Source of the DNA: Maribacter aquimaris
Lineage (GTDB): Bacteria > Bacteroidota > Bacteroidia > Flavobacteriales > Flavobacteriaceae
Length of the DNA stretch: 64,000 bases
Direction of reading: 5' to 3'
NCBI RefSeq assembly: GCF_014596745.1
Contig: NZ_JABTCF010000007.1
Location: 174,527 to 238,526 of the forward strand
Numbering within the stretch: position 1 is the stretch's first letter; each line of letters opens with the position of its first letter. Below are positions 24,876-35,800 of the stretch, in pieces. The position numbers and the translations under genes were made by a program. The notes beneath the pieces are model-generated. The model searched no databases. It was not told the origin of the DNA and saw only the letters and a list, made by a program, of their open reading frames with translations.

Positions 24876-27752
24876 TTATTCAGGGGTTATGCTACTATCT
24901 GTGGTAAGAATCCATCTATCCATTTCGAAACCATCCTCCCGCATTGAAAATGATATTATATAATCCCCTGGTGAATCAAAATTAAGAAAAATAGTTTTTG
25001 GAATACCGCAATGGTTATCGGAAACCCGCTGTGCCGATGACCATGTCCATTGGTTCTTGTTTTCACACCATTGCATCCTGGCGCCACTTTCGGGCCATGC
25101 ACCATCAACCCCAACATGCACCCCGTTATCTTCGGATCCACTCGAATAGGCACTTACCCAAACATAATATTTTCCTGGAGTATTTATTTTGACCTTATAG
25201 GATACGATACCGCCAATAGCCGCTATAGGGAAAAAATTCACACCGTGCACCAAAGGATCGTCATGTGTAACCCTAGTGTCGGGTAAAGCTTCAATATAAG
25301 CACCATTGCTGGATGTTTCTAGATGGTGTTTTATTTCGGAATCGGAAGATTCCTGTGACTGTAAAATCCAATCGCGCTTAGTGCCATTATTCGATTTATA
25401 GTGAAAGGATTCTGCCTCTACCTCCAAATACCCATTGTTTTCCTCAAATGGGGCTACATTCTTCAATTGTTCCTTTACAGATAGTCCGTCCGGAACCAAT
25501 TTAAGGGCATTCCATCGACCTCTAGACCAAGCGGTTTCCCCATTTTCCGGTATTTTTCCATTGGTCATGACCTTTGATTCTATTTGGATGACATCATTGG
25601 TATATAAGTACATCTTATCCACAGCATGCCTAATGGTCTTAAAGTTTTCAGTGACCTCCGGATTTACCAGTGTATCCAGTACCGTTCCATTAACACGGAC
25701 AATATATTGTGATTCCCCATCGTTTTCAGCCATACTGATAAAGGATGCCTTATACAGGCCCTCCTTACCCGTAAAAACGGCATATGCAGAAGCAAAACCA
25801 TTGCGTTGATCCTTTTGGGATGCATCAATGGCCAAAACCCCGTTTAATTCATCGCGGTAAAGCGAAGGTTTTCCATTATTCTGTTCATATACAAAATCAC
25901 TCAAGGCATCCAAGGTTATAACCTCCGGTTTAGATTTTGCTTTTGTATCTACAACTTTCTTGCTTTTTATAAGGGCTACCCAATCCCCTACTTTGCTTGG
26001 AGGGTAACCAATATCCACGGCTTTCCCTCCTTTGATTTGTTTTAATGTCCCTTTTTGGAGTTTCCCTCCGGTTCTCGGATTGAACCATGCTACCGTAAAC
26101 ATTGATGCCGTATTCAATATATCGATGGTTGTTTTCTGGACCTTTGGAAGGTATATGGCATAGATTTCCCTGTTTTTTACAAAGACATAATCATCATCAT
26201 TACTTGTTAGATCATCCGCACTATGCATATCAGAAAAAGGGAGATGGTCATGAAAAAAATCAAAGGCAATTTTCGTTTGGTCCCACAAGGCATCCCGCGA
26301 CCTCCAGTCTTCACAATTCAAATCCATATGGGCAAACTTGTACCCAAAATACCATTCAACCCCAGCACCCCCTGCCATTAAATTACCCCAAAGCACCGGG
26401 CCCCTTACTTCATCATGAGCTGGGTCATCCGCATCGGGTTTTGCCCCGACATCGGCAGGGCCTATCTCATCGAGATTCACTACCCATGTTTTATTGGTTT
26501 TTAGGGATTCCTGAATCCACTTTTTAGTTGTTTCATGCACCAGATGCGGATCATGGATTTGGATGGATGGTCCATCTAAATATGGGTTACCAAGAAGCGG
26601 TCGCAGTATTTGGTCTTGCTCTTCAGGAACTGAATGTGTGTGCAAAGCCACAAAATTTTGATAAGGATCATTACGCTTAATGTACTCCATCATTGCCTTT
26701 CTATCTTCATCATCCTGCCCTTTTGGCGACCAATGAACGGGACCGTTCTCTTCACCCAAATTCCAAGTAACACCCAAATGGTGGGAAAAACGGGCTATTA
26801 ATTCCCGTAAGTATAACTTTCTTTGCACACCCAACTGTCCTATATCCAACAACAATTCATTTTCTGTCTCTTGCAATACTATATGGAGCATCAATCCCAG
26901 TTTGTCCATATGATCAAAAACAATCTCCCACTGATCCAACTTGCTACAATCGAATCGATACCTTTCATTTTCATGAATCCAAGGCCAGACATCCTTTCCA
27001 TCCCCTTGAACGTTCATGGTTAGAAAATAAACAGCGTTCATTCCCTTAGATGCCAAATAATTCAATGCGCCTATTATATTTTTTCCCTTATTTCCCTGCC
27101 ATACCGGATCACCTTGTTTCCAATCCCCGGCATGAGGCCCATATTTGTGCGAAGCAGGGGTTTGATCAAATTCATAATATCCCAAAAAATCCTCAGGGCT
27201 ATCTGCACCTCCTTTTAAAAAAACCTCTTTGGTTTCGGCATAACTTAAATATCGGTCCCCTGTATATAGAATACGCCCTTTGGATTCCGGCCCCAATGAA
27301 ACTTCTTCCATATCGGCAATCACAAACGAACCTTTGGCCCCATCAAAAAACACGGGGCTCCCTGCTTCCACTGAGTCGTTTACCGCAATGTTCTCTCCCT
27401 TCCTAAATGAAACCTTATACTTCCATTCCCCGATTTTATCGGGTCTGAATCGGACTTTCCAAATCTTCCCCATGGTTGAACTGCTTTCCGATGCATTCCC
27501 ATCAGCAGCATAAAAACCGGGTATAACATATTCGGTATTCCCATTTTTAAAAGTAACGTTGAGGCGATAATTCAAAAAAGGATTATAAGCGTCATCCTCA
27601 CTCAAATCTTCCCCCTCAAAAGTTAAGGTTACTTTATGCCATTTCTGTAATTCCCCTTGTATCCTTACCTCTTGCCCAAGCAGATTATTACAGCTGAAAA
27701 CAATGATGAAGAAAAAAAATAATGCCTTTGTACTTCCCATTAATAATATCAT
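24876..27752 (-). CDS. DUF5060-type glycoside hydrolase-like protein with C-terminal carbohydrate-binding-like domain
   Basis: 958 aa. Signal peptide (MGSTKALFFFFIIVFSC; the ATG at 27740 is an alternative start). Residues about 30-145 are an N-terminal beta-sandwich of DUF5060 type (KWHKVTLTFEGEDLSE, MGKIWKVRFRPDKIGEWKY). A TIM barrel follows with NYLASKGMNAVYFL, VTWNLGEENGP (Glu334/335) and VVNLDEIGPADVG (Glu429), a plausible clan GH-A acid/base and nucleophile pair. About 510-600 resembles a collagen-binding-type beta domain (FTVAWFNPRTGGKLQ), and the last ~150 residues (YLEVEAESFHYK, GKYYVWVSAYSSG, MDRWILT) look like a glycan-binding module. Substrate unknown. It is co-transcribed with the HTCS (16-bp gap), an unusual pairing that suggests the regulator and enzyme share a ligand. 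Confidence 0.72.
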   Translation of the reverse strand: MILLMGSTKALFFFFIIVFSCNNLLGQEVRIQGELQKWHKVTLTFEGEDLSEDDAYNPFLNYRLNVTFKNGNTEYVIPGFYAADGNASESSSTMGKIWKVRFRPDKIGEWKYKVSFRKGENIAVNDSVEAGSPVFFDGAKGSFVIADMEEVSLGPESKGRILYTGDRYLSYAETKEVFLKGGADSPEDFLGYYEFDQTPASHKYGPHAGDWKQGDPVWQGNKGKNIIGALNYLASKGMNAVYFLTMNVQGDGKDVWPWIHENERYRFDCSKLDQWEIVFDHMDKLGLMLHIVLQETENELLLDIGQLGVQRKLYLRELIARFSHHLGVTWNLGEENGPVHWSPKGQDDEDRKAMMEYIKRNDPYQNFVALHTHSVPEEQDQILRPLLGNPYLDGPSIQIHDPHLVHETTKKWIQESLKTNKTWVVNLDEIGPADVGAKPDADDPAHDEVRGPVLWGNLMAGGAGVEWYFGYKFAHMDLNCEDWRSRDALWDQTKIAFDFFHDHLPFSDMHSADDLTSNDDDYVFVKNREIYAIYLPKVQKTTIDILNTASMFTVAWFNPRTGGKLQKGTLKQIKGGKAVDIGYPPSKVGDWVALIKSKKVVDTKAKSKPEVITLDALSDFVYEQNNGKPSLYRDELNGVLAIDASQKDQRNGFASAYAVFTGKEGLYKASFISMAENDGESQYIVRVNGTVLDTLVNPEVTENFKTIRHAVDKMYLYTNDVIQIESKVMTNGKIPENGETAWSRGRWNALKLVPDGLSVKEQLKNVAPFEENNGYLEVEAESFHYKSNNGTKRDWILQSQESSDSEIKHHLETSSNGAYIEALPDTRVTHDDPLVHGVNFFPIAAIGGIVSYKVKINTPGKYYVWVSAYSSGSEDNGVHVGVDGAWPESGARMQWCENKNQWTWSSAQRVSDNHCGIPKTIFLNFDSPGDYIISFSMREDGFEMDRWILTTDSSITPE

Positions 27753-28391
27753 TTAGCCGTTACGTTCGACGAACACAATTATTATTTGTAATAGCCTTTA
27801 AAAATATTAAGTTATCCATATCATTCGTAGTACGCATGAAGCATCCTATGCGACAATTGTGGCATTTTAAATTATAAACCCTAACAGGAAATACGATATG
27901 GGATTTCAATTTGGGATTTCTAGTTTTTTACCGCTAATCAACATGAAGGTAATTTCCCTTTGAAATTTAAACAACTAATGGGGTACAGTGAAGATTATGG
28001 ACAAAGTAGCATGTTATTAGAAAGGGATTGGCCAAAGGCATATTATAGTGAATTACGCCTTTAATGTTATGGGACATGAACCGTAGGGAAAAGGCATAAA
28101 ATACTAGAATCAAGGATTCTTAATCCGTAATACTTTCTATGCCCATGCTTTTTTCCGACTACCTTTGATACTCTTTCGTTATAATTCTATCTGAATAAAT
28201 TCAATGGTTAAATCTATCTTCTACAGTCTTAGGTTTGCAACTTGGGAAAATGCAACCTTCACTAAAAATAGTTTAAGTTACAGAACGATAGTATTACTGT
28301 GGATGAATGAATGTATAAAGATTTTTTTAAAATTCTATTTCACTAACTTTATCCATAATTAACTCCAATTCCTTCAAGCCCAATTCTATTC
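27753..28391. promoter_or_regulatory. 639-base divergent promoter region between the two regulatory units
   Basis: No convincing gene. It separates the - strand DUF5060/HTCS unit from the + strand HTCS. TGCGACAATTGTGGCA (27849-27864) is palindromic at 14 of 16 positions and sits about 100 bp before the DUF5060-type start, so it is an operator candidate. Around 28090-28145 there is a loose inverted repeat (GGCATA...TATGCC) with GAATC/GATTC inside. Functions are guesses. Confidence 0.35.
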
Positions 28392-31300
28392 ATGCAGAAA
28401 AATAATTTGCTATTAATTACTCTGTTTGCTTTTATCACCTTTACTTCAGGTGTGGGACAAAGTTTCGATTACAAAATCAATTCGCTTAGTGATAAGTTGA
28501 GTATTACCGACAATGTTACCTCCTCTTTTTATAAGGATAAAAAGGGCTTTTTATGGATAGGTAAGATGGATGGGTTATATAAGTACAATGGTTATGATTA
28601 TGAAATTTTCCCAAATACCTTTAATGGTGAAACCGGGTTGAGCAACCCATGGGTGACGGCCGTAAATGGTTTGCGTGATTATTTGGTGGTCGGCACCAAG
28701 AATGGCTTGAACTTATTTAATAAGACCAATCATACCTTTACTTACATTTTTCCATCGGAAACCAATCCGGAACAAAGTAATTATATCACTTGTTTGGATG
28801 TTGACGGTAATGAAGACGGTATTTATGTAGGCACGACAAACGGATTTTTTCGGGTTAGACTAAAAACAGAAGGCTCCTATGCTATCCAAGAAATTGAATT
28901 TGAAGGATCAAAGACCATAGGACAAACCCCAGAGGTTTATCAAATAATCACTATGGCCGGGGGGGCACTAATAAGGACTTCCAAAGGGCTTTTTTATTTA
29001 AGTGTGGATGCCCCCGCTGCCAAACCTGTTTTGGTGGAAATGGATCAAGATGATAAGACACTTAAGGAGTTTAGAACCCTGTATCTTACCAAGTCTAACG
29101 ATTTACTGATCTTTGCGGATGGACAAACCTACTTTTCAAAGCTGAATATTGGTGCCTTTGTCAATGGCGTTCCTTTAAAGGTTCAGAATATCTCAAGTAT
29201 ATACAGTAATTGGCCCAATCCTGAACTTATCAATAATTTTCTAGAGGACATAAATGGGTCTATATGGATTGGCACCGAAGGGGAAGGATTATTCGTGTAC
29301 CATAAACAAACAGATAATTGGCAGAACTATAGGCATAAAATCAATTTTGCCAATGTACTGAACAACGATTTTGTAAGAACATTGTTTGAGGATCCCTCGG
29401 GAATGATCGTTGTTGGTACTGATGCTGGGGTAAATACCGTGGTTACTTTGGAGCAGAGGTTCCATATTATCAATAAAATTGACAAAGGTGATAGGGTTGG
29501 AACAGAAATTGTCAACGTTCATGGAATTTTGGAAGATAACGATTCCAATTTATGGATAGGAACCCGCGGGAAGGGACTTTTTGTATTGAAAGGGGAAAAA
29601 CAATTAAGTGTAGGCGCAGATGTCAACAACGCATTGGGGCATGTTAGATCAATAATTCAAGATAAAAAGGGATCTATTTGGGTGGGAACCCAAGGAGGGA
29701 TTTATATCATAGAGAAACCGATACGGGATAATGAAGACCTCAAAAGGCAATTTCACCTTAAAAAACCAAGCCTTTTACCAGGAGAGAGTGTTTATGCCAT
29801 ATTGGAGGATAAGGATGCCAATAAATGGATTAGTACTTCCAGTGGATTGTATGTATCTACAGCCTTGGGAGAATTGAAACGGATAACAAACACTTCGATT
29901 GGAACTTCGCTAGACAACAAAATCATTTATTCCTTAATGCTCGATAGTAAAAACAGGATATGGTTGGGGACATTGAACGGAAGGATAGCTTATTTGGAGT
30001 ATAAGGATTACGGCATTTACATATCAAAGTATAAGAATCTAGGAAAACCATTGAACTTTAAGATCATTAGGATTGCAGAAGCCTATAAAAAGTATTTTGA
30101 GAACTATGAATCCTATAATCTATGCGAGGTAGCCGATAACACCATTTTAGTAGGTACCAATTTTGGTATTTGTGAAATAGATTTGCCAAATAAGGAAATA
30201 AAGCCATTCCTTTCGCTAAAAAGGTCATCCAATCCGTTAAAGGTTGGTATGGGGTATGTATACGGGCTATTGTATGATAAGGACAAGAATAAAATATGGG
30301 CGAGTTCGAATAATGGATTATTCACCTATGATTTCGATTCATCCGAAGAGGAACGGTTTGGTATTAAAGATGGATTGCAGTCTTTGGAATTTAATGGCAA
30401 CTCTGTTTATGCGGGTAAATCGGGGAATTTTTATTTTGGTGGTTCCAGCGGTTTGAATAGCTACGATTCATCGATCAATATCAATAAGAACGACTACCGT
30501 CCGAATCTTGTATTGACCAAGTTGATCGTCAATGGCAAACAAGTCCGGGTAAATGATGACAATCAAATACTGGAAGAAGAAATATCATATGCCAAAAACA
30601 TTAGGTTAAAAGCAAAAGAAAATACGGTCGGACTCGAGTTTGCTTCATTGCATTTGCCATATTCCAGTAATAATATGTATCAATGCAAATTGATCGGGGT
30701 TGACGATGATTGGCGCTATTTAGGTAATGAACGATCCATTAACTATGCAAACCTTCCCAAGGGGGATTATCAGTTTCATCTAAAGGGAACCAATAATGAT
30801 GGGGTTTGGAATGCCGAAGAGCTTGTTGTGCAGATTGAGGTTATGCCAGCATGGTATGCAACATGGTGGATGATGTTCCTTTGGTACTTGATAGGGATCG
30901 GGATCATTATTTCATTCGTTTATATCCTAATAAAGAACCGGGATAGCCGTAATGAGCTGAAAATACAGGAAATAGAACGAAAGAAACTATCGGAAATATA
31001 TGAATCCAAATTAATATTTTTTACGAATATCTCCCATGAGTTAAGAACACCACTGTCGTTGATTGTAGACCCTATACATAGTTTGATCCAACAAAAGCAT
31101 GCAAATCGGAACAACGAATTATTGGGTATAGTTCAAACAAATGTAGAGCGCTTAAGAAGATTGGTCGACCAAATAATGGATTTCAGAAAATATGAATACG
31201 GAAAATTGGAGTTGAATATAGGCGAAGGTGATATAGTGGAGAGTGTTCGAGTGATAACCAATTCGTTCGTACATGTATCAAAAAACAGGAATGTCGATTA

Positions 31301-32603
31301 TGAGATCAAACTTCCCAAACATCCTATAATCATGTTCTATGATCATGATAAGGTGGAAAAAATCCTATACAACTTATTGTCCAATGCATTCAAGGCCGTG
31401 AAATATGGAGGCCAAGTACGCGTTTCGATAGGGGTTTTAGACACTAAGAAAGGAAGGTTTGGGGGGCGTGGATACAAGCTGATCTGTGGCAAAAAGGAAT
31501 ACTCCGACAAGGACAATCATATTTTCTTGAAGGTAAAAGACGACGGAGGTGGCATTTCCGAAAAACATGTGCAAGATATTTTTACCCGTTTTTATCAAGA
31601 TGACAGTGTAAACTCAGGTACAGGAATTGGTCTATATATGGTAAAACAGCTTGCTGAAATGCACTATGGATCAATATTATTGAAAAGCAAAAAGAACAAG
31701 GGAGCCTCTTTTGTGGTATTATTACCCAAGAACAAAGATCTTTATAAAGTTTCAAAAACGGTATCACCATCAATAATACCGGCGAAAAGTCAAGTGGAAA
31801 CACTAGTCGTTCCCGTTTCAGAAGAATCACTGGCCGTTGACAAAATTAAGCAGTATAGTGTGGCCCTTATTGAGGACAATGACGAATTGCGCATGTATTT
31901 AAAACGGATACTGCAAAATGATTTTAATGTTTATACCGCCAATAATGGTCTGGAAGGAATAGATTTAATTCGGGAAGAAACCCCTGATGTGGTTGTCAGT
32001 GATATTGTAATGCCTGAAATCAATGGTATTGATCTTTGTAAAAGGATAAAAGGTGATTTCGAGACAAGCCATATCCCCATAATCTTGCTCAGCGCCAGGG
32101 CTTTCGACCAGCAAGTGGTTGAAGGTATAAATTCAGGGGCTGATGCATATATTACCAAACCTTTCAACAAGGATATTCTGATTGCCAAGATCAATAACCT
32201 CATCAAAAATCGAGAAAAGCTCCGATTAATGTTCCAAAATGCCAAAATATTGGAACCTTCAAAAGTTACGGTAACCTCCATTGATGAAAGATTTCTGCTG
32301 AAATTGAAACAAACCATCGAGAAAAACATCCAAGACCAAAACCTGACTTTGGAAATACTGGCCACCGAGATCGGTGTGAGTAGGGCCCAGCTATTCCGGA
32401 AGGTGAAGGCGCTGACCGGACTTACCCCTAATAACTTTATAAAATCAATTCGGTTAAAATATGCCGTCCTATTGTTGGATGAGGATAAATTCCAGATAGC
32501 GGAGATCGCTTTTCTCTCCGGTTTCAAAGAACCGAGTTATTTTTCAAGATGTTTCAAAGAAGCGTATGGATGTAGTCCAAAAGAGTATAAAAAAGACATC
32601 TAG
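28392..32603 (+). CDS. Hybrid two-component system regulator (HTCS) of the sulfatase locus
   Basis: 1403 aa. Signal peptide (LLLITLFAFITFTSGVGQ), Reg_prop beta-propeller repeats (GFLWIGKMDGLYKYNG, SIWIGTEGEGLFVYHK, NLWIGTRGKGLFVL), a Y_Y_Y domain (SINYANLPKGDYQFHLKGTN), transmembrane helix near residue 830 (WYLIGIGIIISFVYILI), HisKA with His882 in NISHELRTPLSLI, HATPase with GTGIGLYMVK, receiver Asp1204 (VVSDIVMPEINGIDL), and an AraC HTH at the end (SRAQLFRKVKALTGLTP). It lies 242 bp before a SusC-SusD pair on the same strand, the usual place for the locus activator. It is clearly a different paralogue from the HTCS at 20672. Confidence 0.95.
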   Translation: MQKNNLLLITLFAFITFTSGVGQSFDYKINSLSDKLSITDNVTSSFYKDKKGFLWIGKMDGLYKYNGYDYEIFPNTFNGETGLSNPWVTAVNGLRDYLVVGTKNGLNLFNKTNHTFTYIFPSETNPEQSNYITCLDVDGNEDGIYVGTTNGFFRVRLKTEGSYAIQEIEFEGSKTIGQTPEVYQIITMAGGALIRTSKGLFYLSVDAPAAKPVLVEMDQDDKTLKEFRTLYLTKSNDLLIFADGQTYFSKLNIGAFVNGVPLKVQNISSIYSNWPNPELINNFLEDINGSIWIGTEGEGLFVYHKQTDNWQNYRHKINFANVLNNDFVRTLFEDPSGMIVVGTDAGVNTVVTLEQRFHIINKIDKGDRVGTEIVNVHGILEDNDSNLWIGTRGKGLFVLKGEKQLSVGADVNNALGHVRSIIQDKKGSIWVGTQGGIYIIEKPIRDNEDLKRQFHLKKPSLLPGESVYAILEDKDANKWISTSSGLYVSTALGELKRITNTSIGTSLDNKIIYSLMLDSKNRIWLGTLNGRIAYLEYKDYGIYISKYKNLGKPLNFKIIRIAEAYKKYFENYESYNLCEVADNTILVGTNFGICEIDLPNKEIKPFLSLKRSSNPLKVGMGYVYGLLYDKDKNKIWASSNNGLFTYDFDSSEEERFGIKDGLQSLEFNGNSVYAGKSGNFYFGGSSGLNSYDSSININKNDYRPNLVLTKLIVNGKQVRVNDDNQILEEEISYAKNIRLKAKENTVGLEFASLHLPYSSNNMYQCKLIGVDDDWRYLGNERSINYANLPKGDYQFHLKGTNNDGVWNAEELVVQIEVMPAWYATWWMMFLWYLIGIGIIISFVYILIKNRDSRNELKIQEIERKKLSEIYESKLIFFTNISHELRTPLSLIVDPIHSLIQQKHANRNNELLGIVQTNVERLRRLVDQIMDFRKYEYGKLELNIGEGDIVESVRVITNSFVHVSKNRNVDYEIKLPKHPIIMFYDHDKVEKILYNLLSNAFKAVKYGGQVRVSIGVLDTKKGRFGGRGYKLICGKKEYSDKDNHIFLKVKDDGGGISEKHVQDIFTRFYQDDSVNSGTGIGLYMVKQLAEMHYGSILLKSKKNKGASFVVLLPKNKDLYKVSKTVSPSIIPAKSQVETLVVPVSEESLAVDKIKQYSVALIEDNDELRMYLKRILQNDFNVYTANNGLEGIDLIREETPDVVVSDIVMPEINGIDLCKRIKGDFETSHIPIILLSARAFDQQVVEGINSGADAYITKPFNKDILIAKINNLIKNREKLRLMFQNAKILEPSKVTVTSIDERFLLKLKQTIEKNIQDQNLTLEILATEIGVSRAQLFRKVKALTGLTPNNFIKSIRLKYAVLLLDEDKFQIAEIAFLSGFKEPSYFSRCFKEAYGCSPKEYKKDI

Positions 32604-32647
32604 AAAATCATCCTAAAATATCCATCCATTTTCCATAGTAATTTCAT

Positions 32648-32715
32648 CGTATTTGTCGATGACCCCGTTAAACTTCGATTATATGGGGCCTATGGTACTA
32701 TTTTATACGTATTTG
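32648..32715 (+). promoter_or_regulatory. Candidate operator repeats upstream of the second SusC
   Basis: CGTATTTG occurs at 32648-32655 and 32708-32715, 60 bp apart, the same spacing as the paired motif before the first SusC operon. The first copy sits in CATCG-TATTTGT-CGATG, a 5-bp inverted repeat. Only 8 bases are shared, so chance is possible. Confidence 0.25.
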
Positions 32716-32845
32716 ATACGGAATTATAAGTTTTCAGGCCAATGATTCCGATAATTTTACAAGAAGCAAATCCACTTTTTTTATTGGGTATTTGTTGAAC
32801 CGAATAGAATAGGTTCTGAACAAACTAACTAAAAACTTTAAATCT

Positions 32846-35800
32846 ATGATGAAACAAATTAAAAGCGTGGTCACTAAAGCCAGGATTCTCGGCTTTTTAA
32901 TCTGCTATGTAGCTTTTGTATCCAGCGCAAGTGCCAACTACGGTCCGGCATTCTCGTTGGACAGCAAGGAAAAGGAAGTAAAAGGTAACGTTGTCGACGA
33001 CCAGGGTATACCCTTACCTGGAGCGGCTATTGTAATTAAAGGTACTACAGATGGTACGACTACCGACTTTGACGGTAATTTCAAAATTCAAGTACCTTCA
33101 GAAAGTTCAGTATTGGTAATTTCTTATTTAGGATATAAGACCCAGGAAATTATCGTGGGTGCACGAACCAATATACGGGTGCAAATGGAGCCAGAAGCCA
33201 ATTCCCTTGAAGGAGTCATGGTTGTGGGTTACGGTAAGCAAAAAGTCAAAGATCTGACAGGGAGTGTCGGTTTTGTCAATGAAGATGTTTTAAAGGAGAG
33301 TTCCGTTCCTACGGTGTCCCAAGCGCTTCAAGGAAAAGTTGCCGGGGTACAGATTACTGCGGATTCCGGTGAACCGGGAGGAGGAGTTGCAGTGAGAATA
33401 AGGGGTACAGGTACTTTTGGCAATAATGATCCATTGTACGTTATAGATGGGTTTCCGACAAAATCGGGAATCAGTTCAATCAATCCATCGGATATAGCCT
33501 CCATTTCCATTCTTAAGGATGCTGCAGCTTCCGCCATTTATGGTGCCCGGGCAGCCAATGGGGTGATTATAATTACGACCAAAAAAGGAAAGGCTGGGGT
33601 TTCCAAAATCAGCATCGAGAGTTATTATGGTTTTCAACAGGCTGCCAAGCAGATTGATGTGTTGAATTCTCATGATTATGTTATGATAACAAAAGAGGCT
33701 TACAGAAACTCAGGTCTACCTGACGATGCGTTTTGGGGAGATCCCAGTGAGTACGGTCCAGGTACGGCTAATCCAACCGATACCAATTGGCAAGATGAGG
33801 TGTTTCAAAATGCACCCATTCAAAACCACCAATTTACTTTTTCAGGAGGGTCTGAAAAATCGGATTATTTATTTTCTTTAGGCTACTATGGCCTGGATGG
33901 TATTGTTATAGGTAGTGGTTTTGAGAGAATATCGGCCCGTATTAATGGTAGTACCAAATTTTCGGACAAGTTTAAGGTAGGAACCAATTTATCGTTAACT
34001 ACAAGTACACAAGATGTGGTACCCGACGATCATTCTTGGACAAGTGTTCTTTTTGGGGCATTAAGGGAAAGACCCATGGTACCCGTTAAGGATGCCGATG
34101 GTAATTGGGGAGGAAACATAGGCCCGGCAGAGTATGTTGGAGATGGAGGAAATCCTGTGCGTTTGGCTTTGATGAATTATGATACCAGAAAAAGTTATCG
34201 GGTCTTGGGTAACTCTTATTTAGAGTATACACCTATCTCCGATTTTACCTTCAAAAGTTCTTTTGGATATGATTTCCTATACTCTAAAGGAAAGGATTTT
34301 GATCCTACATATACCGAGGGTAGCTCACAAGCCATTCAAAACCAGCTTTCCGAGACATCATCATTGTATACCACTTGGGTGTGGGAAAATACGGTTAATT
34401 ATACCTTTGATATAGGGCAAGACCACCATTTTGATGTTTTGGCAGGTATTACCAAAGAGGAAAATAGATATGAAACCTTAAACGCCAGTAGAAAGGATTT
34501 CCCCAATAACCAAAAATATATTTGGTATTTAGGTGCGGGAACAGGAACTAGGGACAACAGTGGCGGTACTTCGGAATATGCACTTATGTCCTATTTAGGA
34601 AGACTAAACTATAACTACAAAAACCGATATCTTTTTCAAGCGAATGTAAGGCGCGACGGCTCTTCCCGATTTGGGGAATCCAATCGCTTCGGAACCTTCC
34701 CTTCCGTATCGGCAGGATGGATTATAAGTGAAGAAGGTTTCTTCGATAACACGAAGGCTTTTAACTATGTTAAGCTACGTGCGAGTTATGGTAAATTAGG
34801 GAATCAGGATATTTACAGTAACTACCCTTGGGCGAACAATCTTGATTTGGTTTATTATCCTTTTGGCACCTCACAGGGGACTGTGCCAGGATACGCTCCC
34901 AATGCCGCTTCCAATCCGGATGTTACCTGGGAAACTACCATTCAAAGCAACTTTGGTCTAGATCTTAAAATGTTCGATAATAGTGTTTCTGTGACTGCGG
35001 ATTATTTTATAAAGGACACAGAGGATATGTTGCTGACCTTGCCGGCACCGGCTACTTCGGGTTATTCAACTACGGCCTATACCAATGTCGGTAAAATCAG
35101 GAATAGTGGTATTGAGTTGGCCTTGGATTACCAGTCACCTTCCGATAAGGAATTTACCTATAATATCGGGGGTAACTTTACCAAAATAAAGAATGAGGTA
35201 AAGGACCTTGGTACCGTAGATTATATTTGGAGTGACCAGGCTTATTTGGGGGAACGCTGGACACGTACCGAGGTAGGTATGCCCATTAGCCAGTTTTTTG
35301 GTTATGTTGCGGACGGACTTTTCCAAAACAATGCCGATATTTTGGCACACGGGGTGCAACCTGATGCCAAACCGGGCGATATTCGATTCAAGGATGTCAA
35401 TGAAGATGATGTTCTGGATGATAAGGATCGTACCTATATTGGTGATCCCAATCCCGATTTCACTTTCTCGGCCTACGCACAGACCAATTATAAAAACATT
35501 GACTTTAGTGTACGCCTTTACGGTTCTTACGGTAATGATATTTACAATGGTATGATTCGTCAGGTAGAGACTGCTTCGGAACCCTACAACAAATGGACGA
35601 ACATTTTGAACCGATGGACAGGTGAAGGGACTTCCAATTCAGTGCCAAGGGTAACCCGTGATGATGTGAACCAAAATACAAGAAGCTCTTCACGTATGGT
35701 AGAGGATGGCTCTTTCCTAAGAATCAAAAATGTACAATTGGGTTATTCTATGCCGGAAAGTATCCTTGAAAAGTTAAAAGTAGACCGTCTGCGTTTTTAT

